DNA from: Actinomycetes bacterium
GTDB taxonomy: Bacteria; Actinomycetota; Acidimicrobiia; Acidimicrobiales; Acidimicrobiaceae
Length of the DNA: 64,000 nt
Assembly: GCA_021819725.1 (NCBI GenBank)
Contig: JAKAQR010000001.1
Location: forward strand, 62,001-126,000
Reading direction: 5' to 3'
Within the stretch, counting starts at the first letter, position 1; every line of letters begins with the position of its first letter. A program made the translations under genes and the position numbers. The notes under the pieces are model-generated. The model searched no databases and was not told where the DNA came from. It saw nothing but the letters and a program-made list of their open reading frames with translations. Below, in pieces: positions 35,862 to 45,259 of this stretch.

Positions 35862-37353
35862 GGATGGGCTTTCTCGCCGCAAGCGCCTCATCGAGACGGC
35901 GAACCGGGGTGTTGCGCGGCATCGCGAAGATCGCCTCTGCATCCTTGTAGGAGGTCGCGACGATCTCTTCCAAGGCCAACGCCAACGCCTCAAGCGTCTG
36001 CGGGGACTCGGTCTCGGTTGGCTCGATCATCAGTGCTTCGTGCACCACAAGGGGGAAATACACGGTGGGCGAATGGAAACCACTGTCGAGAAGCGCCTTG
36101 GCCACATCCAGCGCGCGTACACCCGTCTTGGCCTTGAGGGCCTCCGCCGACACGACGAACTCATGCATGCAGGGTTGCTCGTAGGCAACTGCAAAAGAAT
36201 CGGCTATCCGGGCACGCAGCCAGTTCGCGTTCAGAACTGCCAGCTCTGACATGGTCCGCATACCATCGCTGCCGAGGTACTTCATGAAGGCCAGAGCACG
36301 CGCGAGCACCACCGCGTTCCCGTAGAAGGCATGCACCCGTCCAATCGAGCGCTCCGGGGTCACCCACGAGTACGAGGAACCACCATCGAGCGAGCGCGGG
36401 AGCGGACCAGGGAGAAATTGTGCAAGATGCTCGACAACCGCGACCGGCCCAGCTCCTGGGCCCCCACCTCCGTGGGGTGTTGCAAAGGTTTTGTGGAGAT
36501 TGGAGTGGACGATGTCAAACCCCATATCACCGGGACGTGCGACACCGACAATCGCATTGAGGTTCGCTCCGTCGTAGTAGGCAAGGCCATCCACCGAGTG
36601 GATCACCGCGAGTATCTCGCGGATCTCCTCCTCAAAAAGACCGAGGGTATTGGGATTCGTGAGCATGATGCCGGCGGTATCAGCATCGACAAGATCGCGC
36701 AGCTTCGCCAAGTCCACCAGTCCATTGGCGCCACTTGGAACGGTGACAGCTTCAAATCCGGCGAGCGATACCGAGGCAGGATTAGTTCCGTGTGCAGAGT
36801 CCGGAATAACCACCTTCCGCGGTGAGCGGCCGCGTGACGCGTGGTAGGCACGCATGATCAACAGTCCAGTCAGTTCACCGCTAGCTCCCGCCGGCGGTTG
36901 CAGCGTTGCTTGAGCCATACCGGTAATTTCACACACATAGCGTTCGAGCTCATGAAAGAGTCGCAGCCAACCCTGAATGGCCTCTGGTGGTGTGGCTGGG
37001 TGGACGTTAGCAAGTCCGTCGATGCTAGCTACCTGATCTGCAAACTTTGGGTTGTACTTCATCGTGCACGAACCCAAAGGATACGCACCAAGGTCGACCG
37101 AGTAGTTTCTGCTCGCAAGGCGTGTGTAGTGAGCAACGAGGTCTCGCTCAGACACCTCCGGCAGCTCGACTGGCTCATCGCGAATCCATGCCGCAATCGG
37201 CGCAAGATCCATCGCTGGGACCTCAGTGTCACGGAGGGAGAAGGCGCGGCGTGTCGGAACCGAAAGTTCAAAGATCGTTGGCTCCTCAGCATCGCCAACG
37301 AGTGGCGCTGAACGAGCCCGTCCACCTGGGGCACTGGTCGAAGCGAATCTCAT
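35836..37353 (-). CDS. gcvPB: Glycine dehydrogenase (decarboxylating) subunit 2
   Basis: 505 residues. The PLP-binding C-terminal half of the P-protein: DIVHSNLHKTFATPHGGGGPG holds the Schiff-base lysine. With GcvPA it decarboxylates glycine and passes the aminomethyl group to lipoyl-GcvH. Starts with an ATGA overlap with the gcvPA stop. The P-protein is split in two, as in many Gram-positive and thermophilic bacteria. The 3' end overlaps the convergent PsiE-like gene by 26 bases. Confidence 0.94.
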   Translation of the reverse strand: MRFASTSAPGGRARSAPLVGDAEEPTIFELSVPTRRAFSLRDTEVPAMDLAPIAAWIRDEPVELPEVSERDLVAHYTRLASRNYSVDLGAYPLGSCTMKYNPKFADQVASIDGLANVHPATPPEAIQGWLRLFHELERYVCEITGMAQATLQPPAGASGELTGLLIMRAYHASRGRSPRKVVIPDSAHGTNPASVSLAGFEAVTVPSGANGLVDLAKLRDLVDADTAGIMLTNPNTLGLFEEEIREILAVIHSVDGLAYYDGANLNAIVGVARPGDMGFDIVHSNLHKTFATPHGGGGPGAGPVAVVEHLAQFLPGPLPRSLDGGSSYSWVTPERSIGRVHAFYGNAVVLARALAFMKYLGSDGMRTMSELAVLNANWLRARIADSFAVAYEQPCMHEFVVSAEALKAKTGVRALDVAKALLDSGFHSPTVYFPLVVHEALMIEPTETESPQTLEALALALEEIVATSYKDAEAIFAMPRNTPVRRLDEALAARKPILTEDQRRL

Positions 37354-38705
37354 CGCAGCTCCTTCGCAATCGTATCAACAAAACTATCGATCTCTACCCG
37401 TCGGCGTGCCTCAGTGACGGCAATGACCAGTCGATCATCAAACCCTGGAGGTACGACCCCAGCGAGAAAACCATGGGTAAGGAGTCGATGCTGCAACTCG
37501 GTAGCACTGATCGGGGTACGCACCGTGAACTCACGAACAAAATGGGTGGTGCTCGGCGCCAGACCGATCTCTTCGAGCCGCTCCGCAAGGTAGTGGGCGC
37601 CATCGTAGTTCCGGCGAGCGAGGAGTCCAAACCCTTGTTTGCCAAGCCACGCCATGTGGATGGCGGCTTGGATAGCCATGAGTGTTTGATTGGTGCAGAC
37701 ATTCGATGTCGCCTTCTCACGACGAATATCCTGCTCACGGGTTCGAAGTGTCGTCACAAATGCCCGTCGTCCCTCCTGATCGAGGGTCTCGCCAACGAGC
37801 CGCCCTGGCATCAATCGGACATATTCGCTCTTCGCAGCGAAGAGGCCTAGATACGGACCACCAAAGGACAGCGGTATGCCAAGCGATTGGCCCTCCCCCA
37901 CCACGATGTCCGCACCAAACTCCCCAGGAGAGCGAAGGAGTCCGAGCGCAATGGGGTCAGCGACCACGATCAGCAGCGCCCCGCGTCGATCGGCCAATGC
38001 CCGCGCGGCCTTGAGGTCTTCGATGGCGCCGAAGTAGTTAGGGTAGCCAACGATCACCGCTCCAGCCTTGGAGCCATCTGCCCCATCTTCTGTGAACGGA
38101 AACGACGTGGCGTCACCGGCGCCGAGTTCGATCGTCTCGAGTGACAGACGGGTACCGGCGCCAAAGGTGGCGAGCGCCTCGCGATAGGCGGGGTTCACGC
38201 CGGCCGAGACAAGGATGCGTCGCTCCTTGGTGAAGCCGACTGCCATATTCACCGCCTCAACCAGACTGGCTGCCCCGTCATAGAGGGATGCATTGGCGAT
38301 CGGCAAACCAAAAAGACGCGCGATGATCGTCTGAAACTCAAAAAGAGCCTGGAGAACACCCTGAGCCACCTCCGGTTGATACGGAGTGTAGGCAGTGACA
38401 AAGGCGGATTGGGTGCCGAGGTGGCGTGCGGCGGCGGAGAGATCATGGTCGTAGGCACCACCTCCCGCAAAGTTCACTAGGACGGTGCGCACGGCGGCGT
38501 TCTCGGCACCATACTGGGCGAATTGTTCAAGGACTTCGATCTCCGACTGATCCTTGGCAAGTGCAAGGGGCTCGGTCCGCAACAGTGCAGCAGGTATCGA
38601 GGAGTAGAGTTCTTGGAGGGAGCTCATCCCCAGATCTGCCAACATCTGTTGGATCTCTTCATCGGTGTGCGGCGCGAAAGATGGCAACCGATCCTCCTTC
38701 TCCAT
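37350..38705 (-). CDS. gcvPA: Glycine dehydrogenase (decarboxylating) subunit 1
   Basis: 451 residues, ATG at 38705. N-terminal half of the P-protein with the fold-type-I framework: FAGGGAYDHDLSAAARHL, TAYTPYQPEVAQGVLQALFEFQ and NASLYDGAASLVEAVNMA. Forms the heterotetramer with GcvPB. It is followed by gcvPB with a four-base overlap and preceded by gcvT across 97 bases on the same strand, so gcvT-gcvPA-gcvPB are probably one operon. Confidence 0.94.
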   Translation of the reverse strand: MEKEDRLPSFAPHTDEEIQQMLADLGMSSLQELYSSIPAALLRTEPLALAKDQSEIEVLEQFAQYGAENAAVRTVLVNFAGGGAYDHDLSAAARHLGTQSAFVTAYTPYQPEVAQGVLQALFEFQTIIARLFGLPIANASLYDGAASLVEAVNMAVGFTKERRILVSAGVNPAYREALATFGAGTRLSLETIELGAGDATSFPFTEDGADGSKAGAVIVGYPNYFGAIEDLKAARALADRRGALLIVVADPIALGLLRSPGEFGADIVVGEGQSLGIPLSFGGPYLGLFAAKSEYVRLMPGRLVGETLDQEGRRAFVTTLRTREQDIRREKATSNVCTNQTLMAIQAAIHMAWLGKQGFGLLARRNYDGAHYLAERLEEIGLAPSTTHFVREFTVRTPISATELQHRLLTHGFLAGVVPPGFDDRLVIAVTEARRRVEIDSFVDTIAKELR

Positions 38706-38802
38706 TCAATCAGTATGGCCTATAGGACCCTGACAACCGGTGACCCACAACGCCGCTATCCACTCTAGTGCGCCCGTCTGGATGCTGCTTGCGCCCTGCT
38801 TC

Positions 38803-39846
38803 TTACCGAGGGAGGTCAACGAAGGGGTAGGTGCATCGCTGGAGTGCAATGGTGGAGGCACCACGCCGCAGGTGCAGCGCGTCTGGGGCATCAGCGTCGA
38901 GGAAGGCCAGTCCGATGCCTTCCTTGAGCAGCGGTGAAAATCCACCACTTGAGACCCATCCGACCTCGACATCGCCAGCGTAGACACGCTCCCCGGTGCG
39001 CAACGGAGCGCGCGAACCCGAACGCAATCCAGCGAGGAGGGGGGAGACTCCTCGACGTCGCTGTTCGAGCAAGGCTCCTTTGCCAGGGAAATCACCTTTA
39101 TCGAACTTCACCACCCAATCGAGCCGCGCATTCAAGGGGGTGAGACCATTGCCGAGCTCGTGACCATGGAGTGGTAACCCTGCTTCAAGTCGAAGGGTAT
39201 CGCGTGACCCAAGCCCACACGGGGAGACGCCCGCCTCGACGAGTGCGAGAAAACACTCCTCGGCAACGGCGTTAGGGAGGAATAGCTCTACCCCATCGCC
39301 TCCGGTATACCCCGTTCCCGCGATGAGAACCGAAGCACCCCGGTAGGTCCCAGCGACGATACGGTTCTTGGCCGGCAGCTCTTCGACGGCTAACACACCG
39401 CGGACATACCCGCGTGCCAAAGGTCCTTGGACGGCGAGAATCGTCCTGTCGTGGGTGATGTCATCTCCACCGATACTGGCTAGCACATTCGCCGTGTTGG
39501 CCGCATTGGGCATCACCTGAAAGCGATCATCGTCGAGCCACCAGACGATGATATCATCCAAGACAGAGCCATCGTCATCGAGCAGGTGGGTATATTGTGC
39601 GCGGCGAGGCCCTATCCGACTGAGGTCATTGGTCAGCGCGGCTTGAAGGCGCCCAAAGGCGTCAGTACCGACGACCTCGACGGTGCCTAGATGGCTGACA
39701 TCAAAGACCCCAGCGTCCTCACGCACCGCGAGGTGTTCCGCCAATGTGCCCCCTGGATAGGCTAGCGGCATTTCGTAGCCACCAAATTGCGTCATTTTTG
39801 CGCCAAGCCCGAGGTGGGTGGCGTGGAGAGCAGTGGTCTTCGTCAC
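38803..39846 (-). CDS. gcvT: Glycine cleavage system aminomethyltransferase (T-protein)
   Basis: 347 residues, GTG start at 39846. Transfers the methylene group from aminomethyl-lipoyl-GcvH to tetrahydrofolate. Signatures: FGGYEMPLAYPGG, AVREDAGVFDVSHLG, the D of TNDLSRIG, TGYTGGDGVELFLPN and GLGSRDTLRLEAGLPLHGHEL, with the C-terminal barrel GGFSPLL. Length is typical. Starts 29 bases after the stop of the upstream gene (39876-40313). No glycine riboswitch is visible upstream. Confidence 0.95.
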   Translation of the reverse strand: MTKTTALHATHLGLGAKMTQFGGYEMPLAYPGGTLAEHLAVREDAGVFDVSHLGTVEVVGTDAFGRLQAALTNDLSRIGPRRAQYTHLLDDDGSVLDDIIVWWLDDDRFQVMPNAANTANVLASIGGDDITHDRTILAVQGPLARGYVRGVLAVEELPAKNRIVAGTYRGASVLIAGTGYTGGDGVELFLPNAVAEECFLALVEAGVSPCGLGSRDTLRLEAGLPLHGHELGNGLTPLNARLDWVVKFDKGDFPGKGALLEQRRRGVSPLLAGLRSGSRAPLRTGERVYAGDVEVGWVSSGGFSPLLKEGIGLAFLDADAPDALHLRRGASTIALQRCTYPFVDLPR

Positions 39847-39875
39847 TTCTCACATGCTAACCGTCAGACCCGCCA

Positions 39876-40313
39876 TCACCCCACATTCTTCTTTGGCACC
39901 ATCGAGAGTTCGACTTCTTCAGTGGTATAGGAGCGAGACAGGCGGAGTCGGTTGCCCAGGTGATCGAGTTCAACGCGAATGCAGGCCTGCTGCGTGCACC
40001 AGTTCTCTAGCCGTTCGAAGACCCCAGCGTCCGAGCCAAACGCGACAAAGGTGCCTTGTGCCTTAGCTACGTCCTGGGCGGCATGCAGATACGGTTGGTA
40101 CCCGATGAGGACTGATTCCTCCGCACGCATCACGTTGGTGATGAGCACCTCGGGCTCATAGGCCATCGTCTGCGAGAGATGATTCGCGTTAAACTCTGCC
40201 GCACGCCTTGCTCGTATCGAATTCATGAATCGAGTATGTCGCCGCCAACCGACTAGAAACGCCACGATTCCCATCAAAACGATGGTCGATGGGAAGACAA
40301 CGAGTGAAAGCAT
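39876..40313 (-). CDS. Membrane-anchored hypothetical protein upstream of gcvT
   Basis: 145 residues from the ATG at 40313, with AGGGA close upstream; a GTG five codons earlier is less likely. One hydrophobic N-terminal helix (LVVFPSTIVLMGIVAFLVGW), then a cytoplasmic domain with mixed strands (VLITNVMRAEESVLIGYQPYL, RVELDHLGNRLRLSRSY). No family recognised. Being 29 bases upstream of gcvT it may lead the gcv operon. Confidence 0.55.
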   Translation of the reverse strand: MLSLVVFPSTIVLMGIVAFLVGWRRHTRFMNSIRARRAAEFNANHLSQTMAYEPEVLITNVMRAEESVLIGYQPYLHAAQDVAKAQGTFVAFGSDAGVFERLENWCTQQACIRVELDHLGNRLRLSRSYTTEEVELSMVPKKNVG

Positions 40314-40391
40314 GGATCCCTGTGGCACACCTCTATTGTACTGTAGGCTGTTTGACTAAACGGAGAATTCCCACAATCGACGGCGAGGTCT

Positions 40392-40982
40392 ATGCTAAGA
40401 GCCGTGAACAAGCATCGGCTATTGGCCATCACACGCACGGCGATCCCTTCGCTCATCACGGCACTTCGCGTACTCCTCCTGCTTCCTGTGTGGATTCTGC
40501 TCTCACACGGGCGACACGACATCGCCGCCGCAATCCTGCTCGCGGTGATGGGCATCACTGACTTTCTCGATGGCTACGTCGCGCGTCGTACTGGTGCGGT
40601 GACGACCTTTGGCAAGATCTTTGATCCACTTTCGGACCGCGTCGTCCTCATCGTGGTGGCCATCGCTGCGCTCTTGGACCACCTCGTTCCGACCTGGCTT
40701 CTCGTCATTGTGCTTCTACGGGAGATACTTGTTGGGATCACAGTCCTTGCTGACCTGCTCATCCACCGTCATCGCAACGACGTGGTCTGGATCGGCAAGG
40801 CGGGCACCTTTGGCTTGCTGCTAGGATTTCCTTTGGTAGTTCTTGGTGACGGCCTGCACCAGCCGATCGTGAAGGAGACAGCAGTCGCCCTGATGACCTT
40901 GGCAGTGGTGCTGCTCTACGTTGCACTGGTGTTCTACGCCCTAAACTTTGCGAGAACAGCTCATCCGGAGGAACTGCCCTAG
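40392..40982 (+). CDS. CDP-alcohol phosphatidyltransferase (PgsA-like)
   Basis: 196 residues with about five membrane helices. The family's metal-binding motif is complete: TDFLDGYVARRTGAVTTFGKIFDPLSDRV (D..DG..AR...G...D...D) at about 56-84. Such enzymes move a phosphatidyl group from CDP-diacylglycerol to glycerol-3-phosphate or another alcohol in the inner membrane. PgsA-type phosphatidylglycerolphosphate synthase is the best guess; a phosphatidylinositol-phosphate synthase is possible in actinobacteria. 39 bases before the ManC-like fusion, so probably in one operon with it. Confidence 0.85.
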   Translation: MLRAVNKHRLLAITRTAIPSLITALRVLLLLPVWILLSHGRHDIAAAILLAVMGITDFLDGYVARRTGAVTTFGKIFDPLSDRVVLIVVAIAALLDHLVPTWLLVIVLLREILVGITVLADLLIHRHRNDVVWIGKAGTFGLLLGFPLVVLGDGLHQPIVKETAVALMTLAVVLLYVALVFYALNFARTAHPEELP

Positions 40983-41021
40983 CAAGACCGTACAGGATCG
41001 TCGGTCACATAGGAGGTTTGC

Positions 41022-43538
41022 ATGCAGGCAGTTATTATCGCGGGAGGAGAAGGGACCCGACTACGGCCGCTCACGAGCACGACACCAAAGCCGATGTTGC
41101 CAATCGCCAACAAACCAATGATCGGGCATGTCGTGGAGCTACTGGCAGCGCATGGCGTTACCGATATCATTGTGACGGTCGCATATCTTGGCAACGCCAT
41201 CCGTAACTACCTTGGTGATGGCGCCGAATTTGGTGTGTCAGTGCGCTACCTACAAGAGGAGACACCCCTTGGTACCGCAGGCGCGGTAGCCCACGCCAGG
41301 CATCTTGTGCGTGGCACTTTTCTCGTCCTCAGCGGGGATGTTCTCACCGATATCAATCTGAGCGAGGCGATCGCGTTTCACCAACACCGCAACGCCAAGG
41401 CGACTATGGTGCTCACCTCCGTAGACGCACCAACCGAGTTTGGTATCGTGGCGACCGATACCACCGGAAAGGTCGAACAACTGATTGAAAAGCCGACCTG
41501 GGGTGAGGTCTTCACCGATACCGTCAACACCGGCATCTATGTGCTAGAGCCCGAGGTTTTAGACACTATCCCGACAGATCGACCCGTTGACTTCTCGAGC
41601 GAGGTGTTCCCTGGCCTCCTCGCTGACGGTGAGGCTCTCTACGGCTACGTGTCCGAAGGGTATTGGGCCGACGTTGGCACCTTCGGAGGGTTTTTCCAGA
41701 CAGGACGCGACGTCCTCGACGGTCGTAGCCAGACGCACTTGGAGGGTTTTAGCTTTCAGGGCGGCGTCATGATCGGCAAGGATTGCGAAGTGCATCCGAC
41801 TGCCAAGATTGAAGGGCCCGCACTGATCGGCAACTACGTCTATCTCGGGCCTGGCGTTGAGGTTCGTCCCTACACGATCCTCGGGGACAATGCGCGCATT
41901 GAGACGGGCTCCGTGCTCTCTGGAAGTGTGGTTTTTGACCATGTCTTTGTCGGCGAGGCGTCTCGCATCAGGGCCGCCATTCTCGGTCGAGGCGCGGAGA
42001 TCCGTTCCCGCTCCGTCGTCAACGATGGAGTGATCATCGCCGATGGGGTCTACGTCGGCCGCGAAGCTGTCTTAGCCCCCGACATCAAGATCTACCCAGC
42101 CAAGAAGATTGAACCGCTCTCTACCGTCACCAACTCGATCGTTTGGGAAGCGGGTTCACCCCGCACTGTCTTTGGCCCACTAGGCATCGCCGGGCTGGCC
42201 AACATCGACATTACCCCAGAGCTCGCGTGCCGTATCGCGATGGCCTATGGTTCCATGCTGCCCTTGCACTCCGTCGTGATGGCCGCACGGGATACCTCGC
42301 GATCCGCCCGCGCGATCAAACGCGCCATGATGGTCGGCTTTAACTCGGTGGGGATGGATGTTGAGGACTTAGAGGTCTCGACGCTCCCGGTTCTGCGGCA
42401 CCTGGTTGCTCGCTCCGACAGCCGGGCCGGCGTTCGCGTCGCCCTCGACCCCCAGGACCCACAGGCGATCCTCATCCATCTGGTCAATGAAGTTGGGTGT
42501 GACCTTCCCTCGGGTGATCGTCGCAAGATCGAGCGTGCGCTGGAGCGGGAGGACTTCCGACGTGTCTCAGGTTCAGAGGTCGGTGACCTGCGTGCCTACC
42601 CGCGCTCCTTTGAGAGCTGGAAGGCTGAGCTCAACGCGCAGCTCCCCATGACGCGCATCCGTAACCTGGGTGCAAAAGTCGTGATCGATTTCTCCTTTGG
42701 AAGCGGCAATCTCTCGCTTCCTCAGGTGCTCAGTTCACTGGGCATGGATGTCCTCGCCGTCAACTCCTATCCATCGACGATTCGATCAATCACCCATGAT
42801 GCCCACGCTCAACTCCAGTCCCTCGCCCGCCTCGTCGTCGCATCCTCGGCACAGCTGGGCCTCCTAGTCGACGCTGGGGCGGAGCGTATCACCGTCATCG
42901 ATGACGAAGGGGTCACGCTCAGCGATGCTGAACTCGCGGCACTCTTGACCAAACTGGTCATCCAAAGTGATGGGATCCAGGAGGTGGTGGCGCCTGTCAA
43001 CATGCCAAGCACGTTGGAGAAGTTAGCCAATGATGCAGCTATCACCTTTACCTGGGCCGGACTGGACTTAAACGATATCAGTCGTCGCGTGCGCGCAAGC
43101 GGAGTCCCAGCGCTCGGCGTGGGCGGGCAAGGACTTTTCCTGTTCTCCAATCTCACCTCGGTTCCCGATGCGGCCGTGAGCCTCGCCTATTTGCTCTCAG
43201 GGCTCGAGCATGTCCGCCAGCCGCTGTCGAGGCTGCGCAGGGGCATCCAGGTGCCAAAGGTCCACGTGGATGAGATTTCAGTGAGCTATGCGCAGATGGG
43301 CTACACCATGCGGGAGTTGCGAACGCGGGCTGAGTCTGACTCCAACGAACAACTGATCGTGATTGACGGAATACGCGTCGGTGACGGTGATCGGTTTTGG
43401 CTCATCGCGCCAGACCAACAAGAGCCCCTCTTGAAGGTCTGGGTCTCTGACGACGACGATGCTGCTGCGAATGCCATGATCGCCAAGCTTCATGAACAGG
43501 TGCGCACCATCCGTGATAGTGCTCCTCACCTGTCATAG
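41022..43538 (+). CDS. Sugar-phosphate nucleotidyltransferase fused to a degenerate phosphomannomutase domain
   Basis: 838 residues; ATG with a strong AGGAGG six bases upstream. Residues 1-230 are a GDP-mannose/glucose-1-phosphate nucleotidyltransferase: AGGEGTRLRPLTSTTPKPMLPI, LSGDVLTDI, IEKPTWGEV. Then left-handed beta-helix hexapeptide repeats (about 245-350), then phosphohexomutase-like domains (about 375-830). In the last part the catalytic serine loop TASHNP and the metal loop DGDxDR are not found (DAGAERITV sits where the latter would be), so mutase activity is doubtful and the region may be regulatory. Makes a nucleotide sugar, probably GDP-mannose, for envelope glycans. The same fused form is known in other actinobacteria. 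Confidence 0.88.
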   Translation: MQAVIIAGGEGTRLRPLTSTTPKPMLPIANKPMIGHVVELLAAHGVTDIIVTVAYLGNAIRNYLGDGAEFGVSVRYLQEETPLGTAGAVAHARHLVRGTFLVLSGDVLTDINLSEAIAFHQHRNAKATMVLTSVDAPTEFGIVATDTTGKVEQLIEKPTWGEVFTDTVNTGIYVLEPEVLDTIPTDRPVDFSSEVFPGLLADGEALYGYVSEGYWADVGTFGGFFQTGRDVLDGRSQTHLEGFSFQGGVMIGKDCEVHPTAKIEGPALIGNYVYLGPGVEVRPYTILGDNARIETGSVLSGSVVFDHVFVGEASRIRAAILGRGAEIRSRSVVNDGVIIADGVYVGREAVLAPDIKIYPAKKIEPLSTVTNSIVWEAGSPRTVFGPLGIAGLANIDITPELACRIAMAYGSMLPLHSVVMAARDTSRSARAIKRAMMVGFNSVGMDVEDLEVSTLPVLRHLVARSDSRAGVRVALDPQDPQAILIHLVNEVGCDLPSGDRRKIERALEREDFRRVSGSEVGDLRAYPRSFESWKAELNAQLPMTRIRNLGAKVVIDFSFGSGNLSLPQVLSSLGMDVLAVNSYPSTIRSITHDAHAQLQSLARLVVASSAQLGLLVDAGAERITVIDDEGVTLSDAELAALLTKLVIQSDGIQEVVAPVNMPSTLEKLANDAAITFTWAGLDLNDISRRVRASGVPALGVGGQGLFLFSNLTSVPDAAVSLAYLLSGLEHVRQPLSRLRRGIQVPKVHVDEISVSYAQMGYTMRELRTRAESDSNEQLIVIDGIRVGDGDRFWLIAPDQQEPLLKVWVSDDDDAAANAMIAKLHEQVRTIRDSAPHLS

Positions 43539-43631
43539 ATCTCATCGTGCCCCTACGTGAAGGCGCACAATGATGATGATTCTCAGTTTTTTTCGCTGCG
43601 AGTCAGCACCGACGCCGATTAGCCGTTAGCC

Positions 43632-44021
43632 TTGGCAACTATGAACTTTCCAGAACATCTTCAATACACCGCCGAGCACGAGTGGGTCCTGAGTGATGGC
43701 GGTACCGCAACGATGGGGATCACCGACTACGCCCAGGATGCCCTCGGTGATGTCGTCTTCGTAGGACTTCCGGAACTAGGAAGATCCGTCGCCGTCGGCG
43801 ATTCGATCGCTGAAGTCGAGTCAACAAAGTCCGTCTCCGATATCTTTGCACCGGTCGCAGGTGTCATCGCCGAGGTTAACGAAGAACTCAACACCCGCCC
43901 TGAGCTACTCAACAGCGACCCCTATGGGGAGGGTTGGATCTGCCGGATCACCGTCACTGCCGGCACAACCGAACAACTGCTCGATCTCGAGGCCTACCGC
44001 AAACTGCTCCACAGCGAGTAG
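43632..44021 (+). CDS. gcvH: Glycine cleavage system H protein
   Basis: 129 residues from a TTG at 43632, or 126 from the ATG at 43641; neither has a clear Shine-Dalgarno. A lipoylated carrier that shuttles the aminomethyl group between the P, T and L proteins. The lipoyl-lysine site EVESTKSVSD is intact, with the flanking GDVVFVGLPELG and GVIAEVNEEL. It is encoded 4 kb from gcvT/gcvP on the other strand, immediately before garA and ftsR, the order known from Mycobacterium (Rv1826-Rv1828). Confidence 0.93.
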   Translation: MATMNFPEHLQYTAEHEWVLSDGGTATMGITDYAQDALGDVVFVGLPELGRSVAVGDSIAEVESTKSVSDIFAPVAGVIAEVNEELNTRPELLNSDPYGEGWICRITVTAGTTEQLLDLEAYRKLLHSE

Positions 44022-44024
44022 AAC

Positions 44025-44504
44025 ATGTCAACCTGCCCGCAGTGCCTTGAAGTGAATCCACCATCAGCTCATTTTTGTGCTGCCTGCGGTGCGCGGCTGC
44101 TTGAGCGCCCCGAGGAGACTACTGGGTCACTCGATGTCATCGATCCATCCGTGCTCGTTCAAGAGGAGGGGACGGAGAGCATGGAGCCTGCCCCTACGGG
44201 CGGCTACGGGTATCTGATGATCCAGATTGGACAGGAGGCAGGTTCATGGTTTCAGTTGGATCGCAAGATCATGAGTATCGGCCGACATCCTGATAGTGAT
44301 ATCTTCTTGAACGATGTGACCGTCTCCCGACGCCACGCGGAGGTGGAACTGCGTGATGAGGGGTACTACATCAAAGATGCTGGTTCGCTCAACGGGACCT
44401 ATGTGGACCGAGAGCGGGTGGAGGAGGAGAAATTGTGCCCGGGCAACGAGATACAGATCGGCAAGTTCCGCCTGTTATTCCTGCAGCAGGGTCAGGGAAG
44501 CTGA
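44025..44504 (+). CDS. garA: GarA-like FHA regulator with zinc ribbon
   Basis: 159 residues; ATG four bases after the gcvH stop without its own Shine-Dalgarno, so translation is probably coupled. An N-terminal zinc ribbon (C4, C7, C18, C21) is followed by EETTGSL, matching the ETT site that PknB/PknG phosphorylate in GarA, and by an FHA domain (about 70-155) with SIGRHPDSDIFL, VSRRHAEVEL and SLNGTYVD. GarA binds and regulates 2-oxoglutarate and glutamate enzymes depending on its phosphorylation. Conserved position between gcvH and ftsR. Confidence 0.87.
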   Translation: MSTCPQCLEVNPPSAHFCAACGARLLERPEETTGSLDVIDPSVLVQEEGTESMEPAPTGGYGYLMIQIGQEAGSWFQLDRKIMSIGRHPDSDIFLNDVTVSRRHAEVELRDEGYYIKDAGSLNGTYVDRERVEEEKLCPGNEIQIGKFRLLFLQQGQGS

Positions 44505-45259
44505 CAACGCCGCGCTGGGAGGTTTTGCGAGGGGAATCAGCAAAAGAATTTTCCATCAAAGAGGTGCTCACGCTCCTCCAACAGGAGTTCCCCGAGGTGA
44601 CGATCTCCAAGATTCGTTTTCTCGAGAGCCAAGGGTTGATCGCACCCGAGCGCAATGCCGCCGGGTACCGAAAGTTTTACCAGCCAGACATAGAACGGCT
44701 CTGCGAGGTCCTGCGGCTCCAAAAATCGACCTACATGCCGCTTCGCAAAATCAAGGAACATCTCGATGCGGACACGCGCGTCGACCTATTTTCCCAGGAG
44801 ACCGAAGAACCGTCGACCCCGGAGGTCGCTCACAGCGACGATGCCCCGCTCTCCACTAGTCGACCAGAGCTGTTTCCCATCGATGAACTCGCCCGCCTTA
44901 CTGGGGCTCCAGCCACTGCCATCGATGAGATGATTCGTAACGGGCTCATCGCCGGCGTTACCGTCGCTGGTCAACGTCACTTCGCCCCTATCGAGATAGA
45001 GATCGCCCGAACTATTCACTCCTTTGCCAAGTTCGGACTTGAACCGCGACACCTACGACACTATCGCACCTCTACCGATCGCGAGGTGGGGCTCATCGAA
45101 CAGCTCCTCATGCCGCTCGTTCGTCAACGGAGCCCAGAGGGTCGACGGCGAGCTGGTGAGGAGCTAGAAGAGCTTGTTGAACTCAGCTCGGGTCTACGTG
45201 GCCTGCTGCTCGAGAATGCGCTGGTCAGCCTCAAAAGGTTGACGGATCAATCGTCATGA
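44435..45259 (+). CDS. ftsR: MerR-family regulator FtsR
   Basis: 274 residues from the GTG at 44435, which has GGAGGAG inside garA; a TTG at 44525 behind GGGAGG is the alternative and would avoid the 70-base overlap. The winged helix FSIKEVLTLLQQEFPEVTISKIRFLESQGLIAPERN..GYRKFY and the contact helix LRKIKEHLD are typical of the Rv1828/FtsR group, which regulates ftsZ in Corynebacterium. The C-terminal part (about 130-274) is the dimerisation/ligand-like domain. The stop overlaps the 3' end of the small convergent membrane protein. Confidence 0.87.
   Translation: MPGQRDTDRQVPPVIPAAGSGKLTTPRWEVLRGESAKEFSIKEVLTLLQQEFPEVTISKIRFLESQGLIAPERNAAGYRKFYQPDIERLCEVLRLQKSTYMPLRKIKEHLDADTRVDLFSQETEEPSTPEVAHSDDAPLSTSRPELFPIDELARLTGAPATAIDEMIRNGLIAGVTVAGQRHFAPIEIEIARTIHSFAKFGLEPRHLRHYRTSTDREVGLIEQLLMPLVRQRSPEGRRRAGEELEELVELSSGLRGLLLENALVSLKRLTDQSS

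Noticed and set aside
39847..40391. Glycine riboswitch for the gcv operon
   Set aside because: The spacers upstream of gcvT and of the 40313 gene are only 29 and about 78 bases, too short for a glycine aptamer pair.
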